A stretch of DNA of 40,836 nucleotides from Chitinophagaceae bacterium (GTDB taxonomy: Bacteria > Bacteroidota > Bacteroidia > Chitinophagales > Chitinophagaceae). The stretch is taken from NCBI GenBank assembly GCA_019752295.1, contig JAIEMK010000054.1, forward strand, positions 1 through 40,836, written 5' to 3'. This document shows, one piece after another, positions 1 to 7,324 of this stretch. The notes below the pieces were generated by a model. It did no database searches. It was not told where the DNA came from and saw only the letters and a list, made by a program, of their open reading frames with translations. Within the stretch, counting starts at the first letter, position 1. The number at the start of each line of letters is the position of its first letter. A program made the position numbers and the translations under genes.

Positions 1-180
1 TTATTGATTTTGGCTACATGTAATTCGCTAACAAACATTTCAGTTGGTGACAAATTTTTGTTATGCTCATTTCATGTGTTTTTTATTTTATTTTGGTTAC
101 ATGTAATTCGCTAACAAACATTTCAGTTGGTGACAAATTTTTGTTATGCTCATTTCATGTGTTTTTTATTGATTTTGGTT
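1..180. repeat. Tandem 83-bp repeat with internal hairpin
   Basis: Bases 7-84 and 90-167 are the same 78-base sequence with one difference (C at 14, T at 97), a period of 83. A third partial copy starts near 166 and fades after about 180. The array may continue left of the window. Inside each unit an imperfect inverted repeat (29-40 with 52-63, and 112-123 with 135-146) can form a 12-bp stem with one mismatch and an 11-base loop. Each unit also holds the 8-bp palindrome TACATGTA. No open reading frame covers it. It lies downstream of the minus-strand gene ending at 237, so it may act in its 3' region, or simply be an intergenic repeat family. Confidence 0.9.
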
Positions 181-236
181 GATTTTTCCTAAGTTTCCAA
201 TAGTAAGCATTCTTGTATCATTACCAATGCAAATGA

Positions 237-701
237 TCATTCATTTTTCAAAATAGCTTCCTGATATTTTTTAAGTAATTCGGGATTGTCGATTGATCCA
301 TGGTGGTGAATTTGTTTCCAGTTTCCATCAATCAATACAAAAATTCTTGAGGTTCTGATCGCCAATGGTATTTCTAGTTCTCCTGATTTAAAATAGCCTC
401 GCTCTCTCCCTGTTGCAAAAAACATTTTTTCTGTTCTGTGCACCGAATAATCGTAGAACTCTACAAACACTTCTGTGTTTCCATGAAAGATTTTATCGTA
501 GCCGGATCTTATTTCTTCCCAGCCCCTTCTGATGCCGCCAATTGGATTATCCATAGAAACCTCATCGGTATTTAACCAAGAATCTTCCATCAGTTGCAGA
601 TTCCTAGTATTAAAAGCTTTGTAAAATGCGGAAAGTATTTTTTCTTCCGTTGTATTTTGGTTGTATTCACTCCCGTTAATGGTATTATTGGATAGTTGCA
701 T
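237..701 (-). CDS. NTF2-like / SnoaL-like family protein
   Basis: A 154-residue protein with no signal peptide or membrane segment. The pattern of a helical N-terminal third (EEKILSAFYKAFNTRN), a conserved WEEIRSGYDKIF stretch and a beta-rich C-terminal half ending in an RTSRIF...GNWKQIHHHGS strand matches the cone-shaped NTF2 fold of the SnoaL-like and DUF4440-like families. Such proteins are often small-molecule binders, isomerases or hydrolases, and the substrate cannot be told from sequence. The gene lies 18 bp downstream of the MBL-fold hydrolase on the same strand, so the two are probably cotranscribed. Fold assignment is fairly safe; function is unknown. Confidence 0.8.
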   Translation of the reverse strand: MQLSNNTINGSEYNQNTTEEKILSAFYKAFNTRNLQLMEDSWLNTDEVSMDNPIGGIRRGWEEIRSGYDKIFHGNTEVFVEFYDYSVHRTEKMFFATGRERGYFKSGELEIPLAIRTSRIFVLIDGNWKQIHHHGSIDNPELLKKYQEAILKNE

Positions 702-719
702 CTGTTATTTATTTTGTAT

Positions 720-1451
720 TTAATCTTTTGCATTGCTTAAAGCGATGTCAACCGCATCATTCATATTGCCTGTCCATGCAGTTCCGTGTCCGGATAGCAT
801 GGTAAGTTCTCCCAACTCTCGGAGTAAATCCAATGAGCGAATTGCCTGTTTGTAATTGCCCGTTAGTATGGGATTGGTAAGTTGTGGTTGACCCAGTTCG
901 CCGGTCAGGAGGTTTCTTGTTACAATTGTATCCCCAGATATTAGGATCTTTTTTTCTTCAAGTAATAGAGCAATTTCACCTTTTGTATGGCCCGGTGTAT
1001 GCAATATTTTTGGTTTCCCCGGCACATCCAAAACCTGTCCGTGATATACGGTTTGCACTTTAGTTAAGTGGGGCAAACTGAATACTCCGTTGATGATTGC
1101 AACACCCAGCATATTTGCAGTATAGGGTCGCCAGGCATTTGACAAAAGACCATACCAAGGCAATTGCAAAGGTTTACAAGCCATTTTTGCATCGGCCTCA
1201 TGCACATAAACAGGCACTCCTGTTTTCTTTCTTAACTTTTCTGCAAAGCCAATATGATCGGCGTGAGCATGAGTAAGCACAATTGCTTCGAGATCTTTAT
1301 TGGTTTTACCCAAGCTTTCTAATCCTCTTTCATAAACGCTATGATGCCCGGGGAATCCCGCATCAATCAATGTAAGTCTACCTTCCGCTTCAATCAGGTA
1401 CCAATTAAACGGTCCACAATCAAAGTGGTGTACGCCTTTTGCTATTTCCAT
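720..1451 (-). CDS. MBL-fold metallo-hydrolase
   Basis: A 243-residue cytoplasmic protein of the metallo-beta-lactamase fold. The metal-binding signature HAHADH is at residues 61-66 (His61, His63, Asp65, His66); the further ligands His155 (in HTPGHT), Asp174 (in SGDT) and His222 (in SGHG) are all present, so it should bind two metal ions and be active. The size and HTPGHTKGE motif resemble glyoxalase II-like and YflN/quorum-quenching-like hydrolases, which open thioesters or lactones; the actual substrate is not evident. It is followed after 18 bp by the NTF2-like gene. Upstream, on the same strand, lie two exact 12-bp direct repeats (1502-1534) and a near-consensus promoter -7 box (1474-1481), suggesting its own regulated promoter. 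Confidence 0.88.
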   Translation of the reverse strand: MEIAKGVHHFDCGPFNWYLIEAEGRLTLIDAGFPGHHSVYERGLESLGKTNKDLEAIVLTHAHADHIGFAEKLRKKTGVPVYVHEADAKMACKPLQLPWYGLLSNAWRPYTANMLGVAIINGVFSLPHLTKVQTVYHGQVLDVPGKPKILHTPGHTKGEIALLLEEKKILISGDTIVTRNLLTGELGQPQLTNPILTGNYKQAIRSLDLLRELGELTMLSGHGTAWTGNMNDAVDIALSNAKD

Positions 1452-1473
1452 CTTTAACTAATTTAATGTTGGT

Positions 1474-1481
1474 CAAAGTTG
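1474..1481 (-). promoter_or_regulatory. Possible -7 box for the MBL hydrolase gene
   Basis: On the minus strand this reads CAACTTTG, one base off the Bacteroidota -7 consensus TAnnTTTG. It lies 23 bp before the ATG at 1451. No -33 TTTG is seen at the expected distance; instead the direct repeats at 1502-1534 occupy about -35 to -67 of the presumed start, as expected for an activator-dependent promoter. Inference from pattern only. Confidence 0.35.
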
Positions 1482-1501
1482 CGTATGGAAGAGCTAAAAA
1501 G

Positions 1502-1534
1502 GAATGGATGATTGATGCTTCCGAATGGATGATT
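1502..1534. promoter_or_regulatory. 12-bp direct repeats, 21 bp apart, before the hydrolase gene
   Basis: GAATGGATGATT occurs exactly at 1502-1513 and again at 1523-1534 (minus-strand reading AATCATCCATTC). The 21-bp period is two turns of DNA, so both copies face the same side, as in sites for dimeric activators. They sit 50-83 bp upstream of the ATG at 1451 and immediately after the premature stop of the reductase fragment. No regulator gene is nearby. An alternative is a chance duplication left by the event that truncated the reductase. Confidence 0.45.
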
Positions 1535-1537
1535 TTT

Positions 1538-1750
1538 CTAGTGGGTATTTTCTATCAATTCCCTGAAATCCAAAACGCTTTGTGGAGTATTCCCGATCGA
1601 TAGGTCGGCGTCGAAATGAGGAATTGTTTTAAGTGCTTCGAAAATATGTATCGTAAAAATTTCACTTGTTGATGCAGCAATCCGCTTAATCAGTTTTAAG
1701 TTAGCAGAGTCTGCGCTTGCGCTACCAACAATTGCAAAAATATGTTTCAT
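1538..1750 (-). pseudogene. Truncated NADPH-dependent FMN reductase (N-terminal part only)
   Basis: A 70-residue reading frame whose start, KHIFAIVGSASADSANLKLI, is the first beta strand and phosphate-binding loop of flavodoxin-like NADPH-dependent FMN reductases (family PF03358). Complete members have about 170-190 residues; here similarity runs to DFRELIEN, just before the usual ADG-type second strand and the PEY flavin-contacting motif, and then the frame ends with Thr-His-stop. No reductase-like continuation is seen in any frame between 1452 and 1537. It therefore lacks most of the flavin site and should not be an active reductase. Its start region and upstream palindrome look intact, which suggests fairly recent loss by deletion or recombination. 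A short functional peptide cannot be excluded. Confidence 0.75.
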
Positions 1751-1773
1751 TTAAATTATGTTTTTTAGAAAAT

Positions 1774-1787
1774 TTCACAATTGTGAA
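1774..1787. promoter_or_regulatory. Perfect 14-bp palindrome, candidate operator
   Basis: TTCACAATTGTGAA is a perfect palindrome 24 bp upstream of the start of the truncated reductase and about 55 bp before the -7 box of the divergent rluB gene. Its size and symmetry fit a dimeric winged-helix (MarR, HxlR) or TetR-type repressor site; flavin reductases are commonly controlled by such regulators. No regulator gene is next to it in the window, so the binding protein is unknown. Confidence 0.5.
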
Positions 1788-1841
1788 TATAGTTCAAGAT
1801 CCATATATTATCTGTCTAAAAACCTTTCATTTTTAAATGAC

Positions 1842-1849
1842 TACCTTTG
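1842..1849 (+). promoter_or_regulatory. Promoter -7 box for rluB
   Basis: TACCTTTG matches the Bacteroidota -7 consensus TAnnTTTG exactly, 33 bp before the ATG at 1883. No clear -33 TTTG is seen. It overlaps the upstream TTG codon at 1847 that would extend the rluB frame, and therefore argues for translation from the ATG at 1883. Confidence 0.6.
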
Positions 1850-1882
1850 CAGTTCCTGTTGAAAAACAGCAAAACAATTAAC

Positions 1883-3124
1883 ATGCAAAAACGTACAGAC
1901 AATTTCGACAAGTTCGGACAAAAAAGAGGCAGTGCCATTAAGGAAGAATATCGGCAGGCAAAGAAAAAAATAAAAGCAGAAGCCCGCGCGGCGGGAGAAG
2001 CGATGCGCCTCAAAAAGAAGAATGCCAAACTCGGCATCATCACCGAAGAACCTAAAAAAGAAAATTCTAAGTTTCCTAAAAGAGCCCCTGGTGCTAATAA
2101 AGCAGAATATCATGAGCGCAAGGAGAATACCAAAAATATTGGTAAACCTGCACCTCGCACAAAACCAGAAGCTAAAGAAGCAGCTCCAAGAGATCCCAGT
2201 GCACCACGTTCAAAAAGAGCAGGCGCACGTCCGCCAAAAGCGTTGCGTGAAGCCGGATTTACTCCGAACAAAGATGGTGGAAAACCTGGCTTTAACGGAA
2301 GACCTGCTGCAAAAGTTTCGGCCGACAGAGAACAAACAGATAGCAATTCACCTGATACCATTATGCCACTGAATAAATTCATTGCACACGCAGGAGTATG
2401 CGGAAGAAGGGAAGCAGCGGAATTGGTGAAAGAAGGAAAAGTTACGGTGAATGGTGATAAAATATTTGAACCCGGCTATAAGGTTTCGGGAAGAGATAAA
2501 GTGGTGGTGAAAGACAAACAGGTGTTTTTACAAAAGAACTCTGTATATATTTTACTCAACAAACCAAAGGATTTTATTACTACAGCAAGCGATCCGCAGG
2601 GCAGAAAAACCGTGATGGATATTGTTAAGAACGCCACCCCCGAAAGAGTGTATCCGGTAGGTAGATTGGATAGGAACACAACAGGTGTTTTGATATTGAC
2701 AAACGATGGAGAGCTAGCACAGAAATTAACCCATCCATCTTACGAGGTTAAAAAGATTTACGAAGTAACACTCGACAAAGCCGTTTCTAAAAAAGATATG
2801 GAAGCCATTGTAAACGGTGTTACACTGGAAGACGGTTTGATTGTAGCAGATTCGGTTGCTTACGCAGATTCAAAAGATAAAACCGTAGTTGGCATTGAAA
2901 TTCATAGCGGCAGAAACAGGATTGTACGACGCATATTCGAACACCTGGGATATGATGTAAAAAATCTGGATCGTGTAATGTTCGCCAACCTCACCAAGAA
3001 AAATGTAGAACGTGGTAAATTTCGTTTCCTGAACGAAAAAGAAGTTCGTTTACTCAAGTTCATGAACAAATCTTTTATCCGCAAATCAAAACTTTCTGAA
3101 GAGAATCAGGATAGTTTTGAATAG
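1883..3124 (+). CDS. rluB: Large-subunit rRNA pseudouridine synthase, RluB/RsuA type, with basic N-terminal extension
   Basis: A 413-residue enzyme predicted to isomerise uridine to pseudouridine in 23S rRNA. Residues 1 to about 155 are a low-complexity, Lys/Arg/Ala/Pro-rich tail that is probably disordered. Residues ~162-220 are an S4 RNA-binding domain (MPLNKFIAHAGVCGRREAAE). The catalytic domain follows, with GRLDRNTTG at about 260-268 and catalytic Asp at about 263, then the family-typical HSGRNRIVRR. The start was placed at the ATG at 1883 because the frame's earlier TTG lies inside a promoter box. E. coli RluB has about 290 residues; the extra length here is the N-terminal tail, as is common in Bacteroidota, and may help bind rRNA. 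The next gene begins 12 bp later, so the two synthases are probably one operon. RluB rather than RsuA/RluF is an inference. Confidence 0.9.
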   Translation: MQKRTDNFDKFGQKRGSAIKEEYRQAKKKIKAEARAAGEAMRLKKKNAKLGIITEEPKKENSKFPKRAPGANKAEYHERKENTKNIGKPAPRTKPEAKEAAPRDPSAPRSKRAGARPPKALREAGFTPNKDGGKPGFNGRPAAKVSADREQTDSNSPDTIMPLNKFIAHAGVCGRREAAELVKEGKVTVNGDKIFEPGYKVSGRDKVVVKDKQVFLQKNSVYILLNKPKDFITTASDPQGRKTVMDIVKNATPERVYPVGRLDRNTTGVLILTNDGELAQKLTHPSYEVKKIYEVTLDKAVSKKDMEAIVNGVTLEDGLIVADSVAYADSKDKTVVGIEIHSGRNRIVRRIFEHLGYDVKNLDRVMFANLTKKNVERGKFRFLNEKEVRLLKFMNKSFIRKSKLSEENQDSFE

Positions 3125-3136
3125 AAAAATATTCCT

Positions 3137-3847
3137 ATGCACTTTGATACCATATTCGAAAACGAAGCATTCGTAGCTATCAATAAACCATCGGGTTTAT
3201 TGAGTATTCCCGACCGTAAGGGAGATGAAGTTTCTTTGAAAGATCTCCTCAAAGAAAAATACGGAACCATTTATACCGTACACCGTTTAGACAAAGATAC
3301 TAGCGGCATCATTATTTTTGCTAAAACTGAGGAAGCGCATAAAGAGTTATCTCTTTTGTTTGAAGGCAGAGCAATGGAAAAATATTATGTTGGGTTGGTT
3401 TATGGCAATATGTTTGAGCCAAAGGGCAGCATTGATGCACCCATCATGGAACATCCCGGAAAGGTGACCAAAATGATGACCCATGCTAAAGGAAAATTTT
3501 CGTTAACCGATTACGAAGTACTGGAAGCCTTCCGTACTTATTCCTGGGTAAGATTTCAGATCCATACAGGTCGTACTCACCAAATTCGCGTGCATATGCA
3601 ACATATCGGGCATAGCATTGTTTGTGATCCGATTTACGGGGATGCTAAACCTATTTTATTGTCTACTTTAAAACGCAATTTCAAGCTGGCTAAATCGGCC
3701 GACGAAGAGCGTCCTATTTTGTCAAGATTAGCTTTGCACTCGCATATATTAAAATTCAACTGGCATGATGAAGCTTTGGAACTCGAAGCAGAAGTTCCAA
3801 AAGATTTGAGAGCAGTTTTACAGCAATTAAGAAAATGGAAAGGATAA
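3137..3847 (+). CDS. RluA-family pseudouridine synthase
   Basis: A 236-residue single-domain enzyme of the RluA family. The signature HRLDKDTSG is at residues 49-57 with catalytic Asp52, and the C-terminal substrate loop reads HTGRTHQIRVHM, the family hallmark. There is no S4 domain, as in the short RluA and TruC groups that modify 23S rRNA or tRNA; the exact target base cannot be told. It follows rluB by 12 bp with the same orientation, so this is a two-gene RNA-modification operon. The gene converges on the amidohydrolase gene with only 12 bp between the stop codons and no visible terminator hairpin. Confidence 0.9.
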   Translation: MHFDTIFENEAFVAINKPSGLLSIPDRKGDEVSLKDLLKEKYGTIYTVHRLDKDTSGIIIFAKTEEAHKELSLLFEGRAMEKYYVGLVYGNMFEPKGSIDAPIMEHPGKVTKMMTHAKGKFSLTDYEVLEAFRTYSWVRFQIHTGRTHQIRVHMQHIGHSIVCDPIYGDAKPILLSTLKRNFKLAKSADEERPILSRLALHSHILKFNWHDEALELEAEVPKDLRAVLQQLRKWKG

Positions 3848-3859
3848 AATCTGTGGATT

Positions 3860-5143
3860 TCACTTTTCACTTTTATACACAACGCCGTTCTTCATCACGA
3901 AAGAAACTTTACCCATTACCATTGTGTCTTTTGTAGGATCACCATCAACGGCAATAATATCGGCATATTTTCCTTTTTCGATGCTTCCTAAAATATCGGT
4001 AACGCCTAGAAGGTCGGCTGCATTTACGGTAGCGGATTTGATACATTCTAAAATGGGCATACCCGCTTCGGTCATATACACAAATTCCATCCAGTTTTTT
4101 CCATGCGCATATACACCTGCATCGGTTCCGAATGCAATTTTTACGCCGGCCTTATACGCTCTTGCAAAAGTTGCTTGTATATAGTTGCCTACTACCAGTG
4201 CTTTTGCGCGAACAATTTCGGGATAGTATCCCGGAATCTTAGCAGAGTCGGCTGATGATTTTCCTGCAATAATAGTTGGCACCAGATAAGTTCCTTTTTG
4301 TTTCATCAGTTCCATCACTTCGTCGGTCATATATGTACCGTGTTCAATAGAACTCACACCGGCAAGAACAGCACGTTTCATGCCTTCTGCACCGTGTGCG
4401 TGTGCAGCTACTTTAAAACCATAATCTTTAGCCGTGTTTACAATGGTACGAATTTCTTCTTCTGTAAATTGTGCACCACTGCCATCTTTCGCCATACTCA
4501 ATACGCCACCTGTAGCAGTAATCTTAATTAAATCGGCGCCCGTTTTATAACGCATACGTACTGCTTTTGCACAATCTGCCACGCCATTCACAACGCCTTC
4601 GTCCGGACCCGGATCGCCCATTAGATCTTCTCTATAATTGTTTGTAGGATCAGCATGACCTCCTGTTGTGGCAAGCGATTTGCCGGCAGTATAAATTCTG
4701 GGGCCTTTTACCAATCCCTTATTGATAGCATTTCGAAGCGAAATATTTACACCACTACCACCCAAATCGCGAACGGTAGTAAATCCAGCCATCAGATTTT
4801 TTTCTGCCAATCCCATTGCCACATAGGCCCTGTCGGTTTTATTTTTTGTAAATCCATCGATATACCTACTCGGACTAGTTTCTTCTTCCACGTGTACGTG
4901 CATATCCATTAATCCGGGCATCACTGTTTTAGATTTCAGGTCGATTATTTTATCGTTTGCTTCTGCTTTTGTATATCCTTTCTGTACTTCAGTGATACTG
5001 TTTCCAGAAATGATAATGGACATCTCTTTTTGTATCTGCAAATTTTTAACATCAACCAGTTGCCCGCAATAAATAATGGTTCTTTGTGCATGAACCTGTT
5101 GTAACAAAATCAAACAAATCAGACACAATAAAAATCTTCTCAT
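3860..5143 (-). CDS. Exported amidohydrolase (imidazolonepropionase/prolidase-like)
   Basis: A 427-residue metal-dependent amidohydrolase of family PF01979. Residues 1-19 form a signal peptide (MRRFLLCLICLILLQQVHA, cut before Gln20), so it acts in the periplasm or is lipid-free secreted. Ligands visible are His82 and His84 (MHVHVEE), probable carboxylated Lys207 (LIKITATGG), His248 or His250 (AHAHGAEG), His268 (SIEHGT) and Asp341 (FGTDAG). The HVHVEE form is typical of the Xaa-Pro dipeptidase and aryldialkylphosphatase-like subgroup, so a peptide or acyl-amino-acid substrate is likely but unproven. An in-frame upstream ATG would add 26 residues, but that stretch contains the terminator of the peroxiredoxin gene, so the start at 5143 before the signal peptide is preferred. 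Confidence 0.88.
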   Translation of the reverse strand: MRRFLLCLICLILLQQVHAQRTIIYCGQLVDVKNLQIQKEMSIIISGNSITEVQKGYTKAEANDKIIDLKSKTVMPGLMDMHVHVEEETSPSRYIDGFTKNKTDRAYVAMGLAEKNLMAGFTTVRDLGGSGVNISLRNAINKGLVKGPRIYTAGKSLATTGGHADPTNNYREDLMGDPGPDEGVVNGVADCAKAVRMRYKTGADLIKITATGGVLSMAKDGSGAQFTEEEIRTIVNTAKDYGFKVAAHAHGAEGMKRAVLAGVSSIEHGTYMTDEVMELMKQKGTYLVPTIIAGKSSADSAKIPGYYPEIVRAKALVVGNYIQATFARAYKAGVKIAFGTDAGVYAHGKNWMEFVYMTEAGMPILECIKSATVNAADLLGVTDILGSIEKGKYADIIAVDGDPTKDTMVMGKVSFVMKNGVVYKSEK

Positions 5144-5188
5144 ACTAGTATTATTTCCAGTAAGATAAATCGAATCTGCATTTTCTTC

Positions 5189-5219
5189 AAAAAAATAATG
5201 CCCCGATAAAAATCGAGGC
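5189..5219 (-). terminator. Terminator of the peroxiredoxin gene
   Basis: On the minus strand GCCTCGAT and ATCGGGGC pair (one mismatch) around a 4-base loop, followed by ATTATTTTTTT. It lies 33 bp past the stop of the peroxiredoxin gene and before the amidohydrolase start, separating the two genes transcriptionally. Confidence 0.8.
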
Positions 5220-5251
5220 ACTTACAACAACTAAAACTATTGATATAGAAA

Positions 5252-5890
5252 CTAGTCTTTATTAGGTTGAGGGGTATAGCGCAAATAAGGCTTCACCACT
5301 TTTACGCCTTTAGGAAATTTAGCGATCGCGTCTTCTGTTTTAATTGCAGGAACCACAATCACATCTTCACCATCTTTCCAGTCGGCTGGAGTAGCTACAC
5401 TATAGTTAGCAGTAAGTTGCAATGAATCGATCACCCGCAAAACTTCCACAAAATTTCTTCCGGTTGAAGCTGGGTATGTGATAAATAATTTTACTTTTTT
5501 ATCAGCTCCAATGATGAACAGAGAACGCACGGTAAAAGTTTCTGAAGCATTTGGATGTATCATATCGTAAGCATTCGCAACTGCTTTGGTTTCATCGGCG
5601 ATGATTGGGAAGCCAACATTCACATGCTGTGTTTCATTGATGTCGCCAATCCATTTATTGTGACTCTCTACACTGTCAACACTCAATGCCAATACTTTTA
5701 CATTGCGTTTTGCAAACTCTGCTGCCAACGACGCAGTTCTTCCTAATTCGGTAGTACATACCGGTGTAAAGTCGGCAGGATGTGAAAATAAAATTCCCCA
5801 GTTGTCGCCCAGATATTCGTAGAAATCAATGGGACCTAAAGAGGTATTTGCCTGAAAATTGGGAGCGAAATCGCCTAGTCGTAAACTCAT
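5252..5890 (-). CDS. 1-Cys peroxiredoxin (Prx6 type)
   Basis: A 212-residue thiol peroxidase that reduces hydrogen peroxide and organic hydroperoxides in the cytoplasm. The active site PADFTPVCTTELGR carries the peroxidatic Cys45, which is the only cysteine in the protein, so it must be resolved by an external thiol; that defines the 1-Cys Prx6 class. The C-terminal region (DWKDGEDVIVVPAI...KFPKG...LRYTPQP) is the PF10417 domain typical of Prx6, and the length equals that of the family. The gene stands alone between its own promoter (5910-5917) and terminator (5189-5219). As this genome also carries bshA, bacillithiol is a plausible reductant, which is an inference. Confidence 0.95.
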   Translation of the reverse strand: MSLRLGDFAPNFQANTSLGPIDFYEYLGDNWGILFSHPADFTPVCTTELGRTASLAAEFAKRNVKVLALSVDSVESHNKWIGDINETQHVNVGFPIIADETKAVANAYDMIHPNASETFTVRSLFIIGADKKVKLFITYPASTGRNFVEVLRVIDSLQLTANYSVATPADWKDGEDVIVVPAIKTEDAIAKFPKGVKVVKPYLRYTPQPNKD

Positions 5891-5909
5891 ATGATTTATT
5901 TTAAGAAAA

Positions 5910-5917
5910 CAAACATA
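5910..5917 (-). promoter_or_regulatory. Promoter -7 box for the peroxiredoxin gene
   Basis: The minus strand reads TATGTTTG, an exact match to TAnnTTTG, 19 bp before the ATG at 5890, giving a very short leader. A small inverted repeat (CTACT/AGTAG, 5925-5940) lies just upstream, about where a -33 element would be, and no TTTG is present there. Confidence 0.55.
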
Positions 5918-5988
5918 CGCGTTTCCTACTAAAAAAGTAGACTATTTGAATAAATATTTTAAATTTCCGAATAACCAGCTTTTTTTAA

Positions 5989-7149
5989 TCAATCTTTAAA
6001 CTTTTTAACCGTCCGGGCCTTTTGCAGCAGGCCTTTTCCGAACTCGCTCTTAACCGAATCGATGGCTTTGTAGAGCTTATTTTTTTTCTCGGAATCGTCA
6101 AATAAACTGCCCTGTATGGCGTGATTAGTGAGCTCGCTCAGTCTTACCCCCACTAAGCGAACGGGTTCTCCCTTTCGGTAGAGTTTGTGAAAAAGGTCAA
6201 TAGCCTGCGGAATCAATTCATCGTCGCGGAAGGTATAATCGATGGTTGTTTGCCTCGAAGTGGTTTCAAAATCGGGGTAACGGATTTTTACGGCAATGCA
6301 TCCGGCCAACTTTTCGTCCTGCCGCAATTCATAAGCCACTCTCTCTGTCATACGCACCAACTCGCTCAACAGAAAATCAAGATCCGTTTTATTTTCTTCA
6401 AAAGTATTTTCAGTAGAAATTGATTTTGCTTCGTGGTATGGGTGCACTTGGCCATGGTGGATACCTTGCGATTTCTTCCAGAGATCGGCGCCATATTTGC
6501 CCAGTCGTTTTTCCAATATGGCAATGGGTGTTTCGCTGAGTTGCTGAATAGTATGGATGCCCATCTCTTTCAGTAATTCAAAAGTATGTTCACCCACTCC
6601 CGAAAATTTATTGACAGCCAGTGGTGCCAGAAATATTTTTTCCATTCCGGGTTGCACAAATAAATAACCGTTGGGCTTGGCTTCGTCTGTGGCAATTTTT
6701 GCAACCATTTTATTAGTTGCCAGTCCAAACGAAATGGGCAACTCAGTTTTCTCAATGATTTCATTACGCAAATCAATTGTCCATTGATAGGGATCAAAAA
6801 ATTTATCCATACCAGTAAGATCCAGATAAAATTCATCGATCGAAGCTTTTTCAAACAAGGGTGCTTTTGCCGCAATAATATCTGTAACCATTCGACTATA
6901 CCTACTGTATTCGCCACGTGTACCTCGTACGATTAGGGCGTGCGGACAAAGCTTCATGGCCTGCTTCATAGGCATGGCACTGCGCACACCAAACTTCCGG
7001 GCTTCATAACTACAGGTGGTAACCACTCCCCGATCTTTTGAACCGCCCACAATTACTGCTTTCCCTTTTAAAGAAGGGTCATGCAATACCTCTACACTTA
7101 CAAAAAATGAGTCGAGGTCAAAATGGGCAATATAGCGTTGAGGAGGCAT
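5989..7149 (-). CDS. dinB: DNA polymerase IV (Y family)
   Basis: A 386-residue error-prone translesion polymerase. The N-terminus HFDLDSFFVSVE holds the first catalytic aspartate (Asp11), and SIDEFYLDLTG at about 103-113 holds Asp105/Glu106. The thumb helix-hairpin-helix region (NKFSGVGEHTFELLKEMGI) and the little-finger domain follow. Near the C-terminus QGSLFDD resembles the sliding-clamp-binding motif. The frame is open for 38 further codons upstream, but that part has no family similarity and contains a promoter-like ATACTTTG on the minus strand, so the start was placed at the ATG at 7149 (MPPQRYIAHFDLDSFF). No imuA/imuB or lexA gene is adjacent. Confidence 0.95.
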   Translation of the reverse strand: MPPQRYIAHFDLDSFFVSVEVLHDPSLKGKAVIVGGSKDRGVVTTCSYEARKFGVRSAMPMKQAMKLCPHALIVRGTRGEYSRYSRMVTDIIAAKAPLFEKASIDEFYLDLTGMDKFFDPYQWTIDLRNEIIEKTELPISFGLATNKMVAKIATDEAKPNGYLFVQPGMEKIFLAPLAVNKFSGVGEHTFELLKEMGIHTIQQLSETPIAILEKRLGKYGADLWKKSQGIHHGQVHPYHEAKSISTENTFEENKTDLDFLLSELVRMTERVAYELRQDEKLAGCIAVKIRYPDFETTSRQTTIDYTFRDDELIPQAIDLFHKLYRKGEPVRLVGVRLSELTNHAIQGSLFDDSEKKNKLYKAIDSVKSEFGKGLLQKARTVKKFKD

Positions 7150-7324
7150 ATCACTAAGATAGGAAAATAGAAATTGCAACAAAGTATAAGCAATTTTTTG
7201 AAAAAAGTATCCTGCCTGAGTCTTAAAATATTTTAGTACAACATTCTGATATTTAACATACAATACATATTCAATTCAGTAACTTGTATCACCTCCCTGA
7301 TTTTTTACAACCAATAAAATTTTT

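Noticed and set aside
1..180. Start of a CRISPR array
   Set aside because: The unit is 83 bp with nearly the whole length repeated and no unique spacers; cas genes are absent.
1847..1882. Upstream TTG start extending rluB by 12 residues
   Set aside because: The TTG is inside an exact -7 promoter box and the family-like N-terminus begins at the ATG at 1883.
2110..2382. Ala/Gly-rich 90-residue frame opposite rluB
   Set aside because: It reflects the Lys/Ala/Pro-rich coding sequence of the RluB tail read backwards.
5144..5221. 26-residue N-terminal extension of the amidohydrolase
   Set aside because: It would cover the peroxiredoxin terminator and put the signal peptide inside the protein.
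7150..7263. 38-residue N-terminal extension of DinB
   Set aside because: Family members start directly at the HFDLDSFF region; the added part has no similarity and covers a promoter-like sequence.
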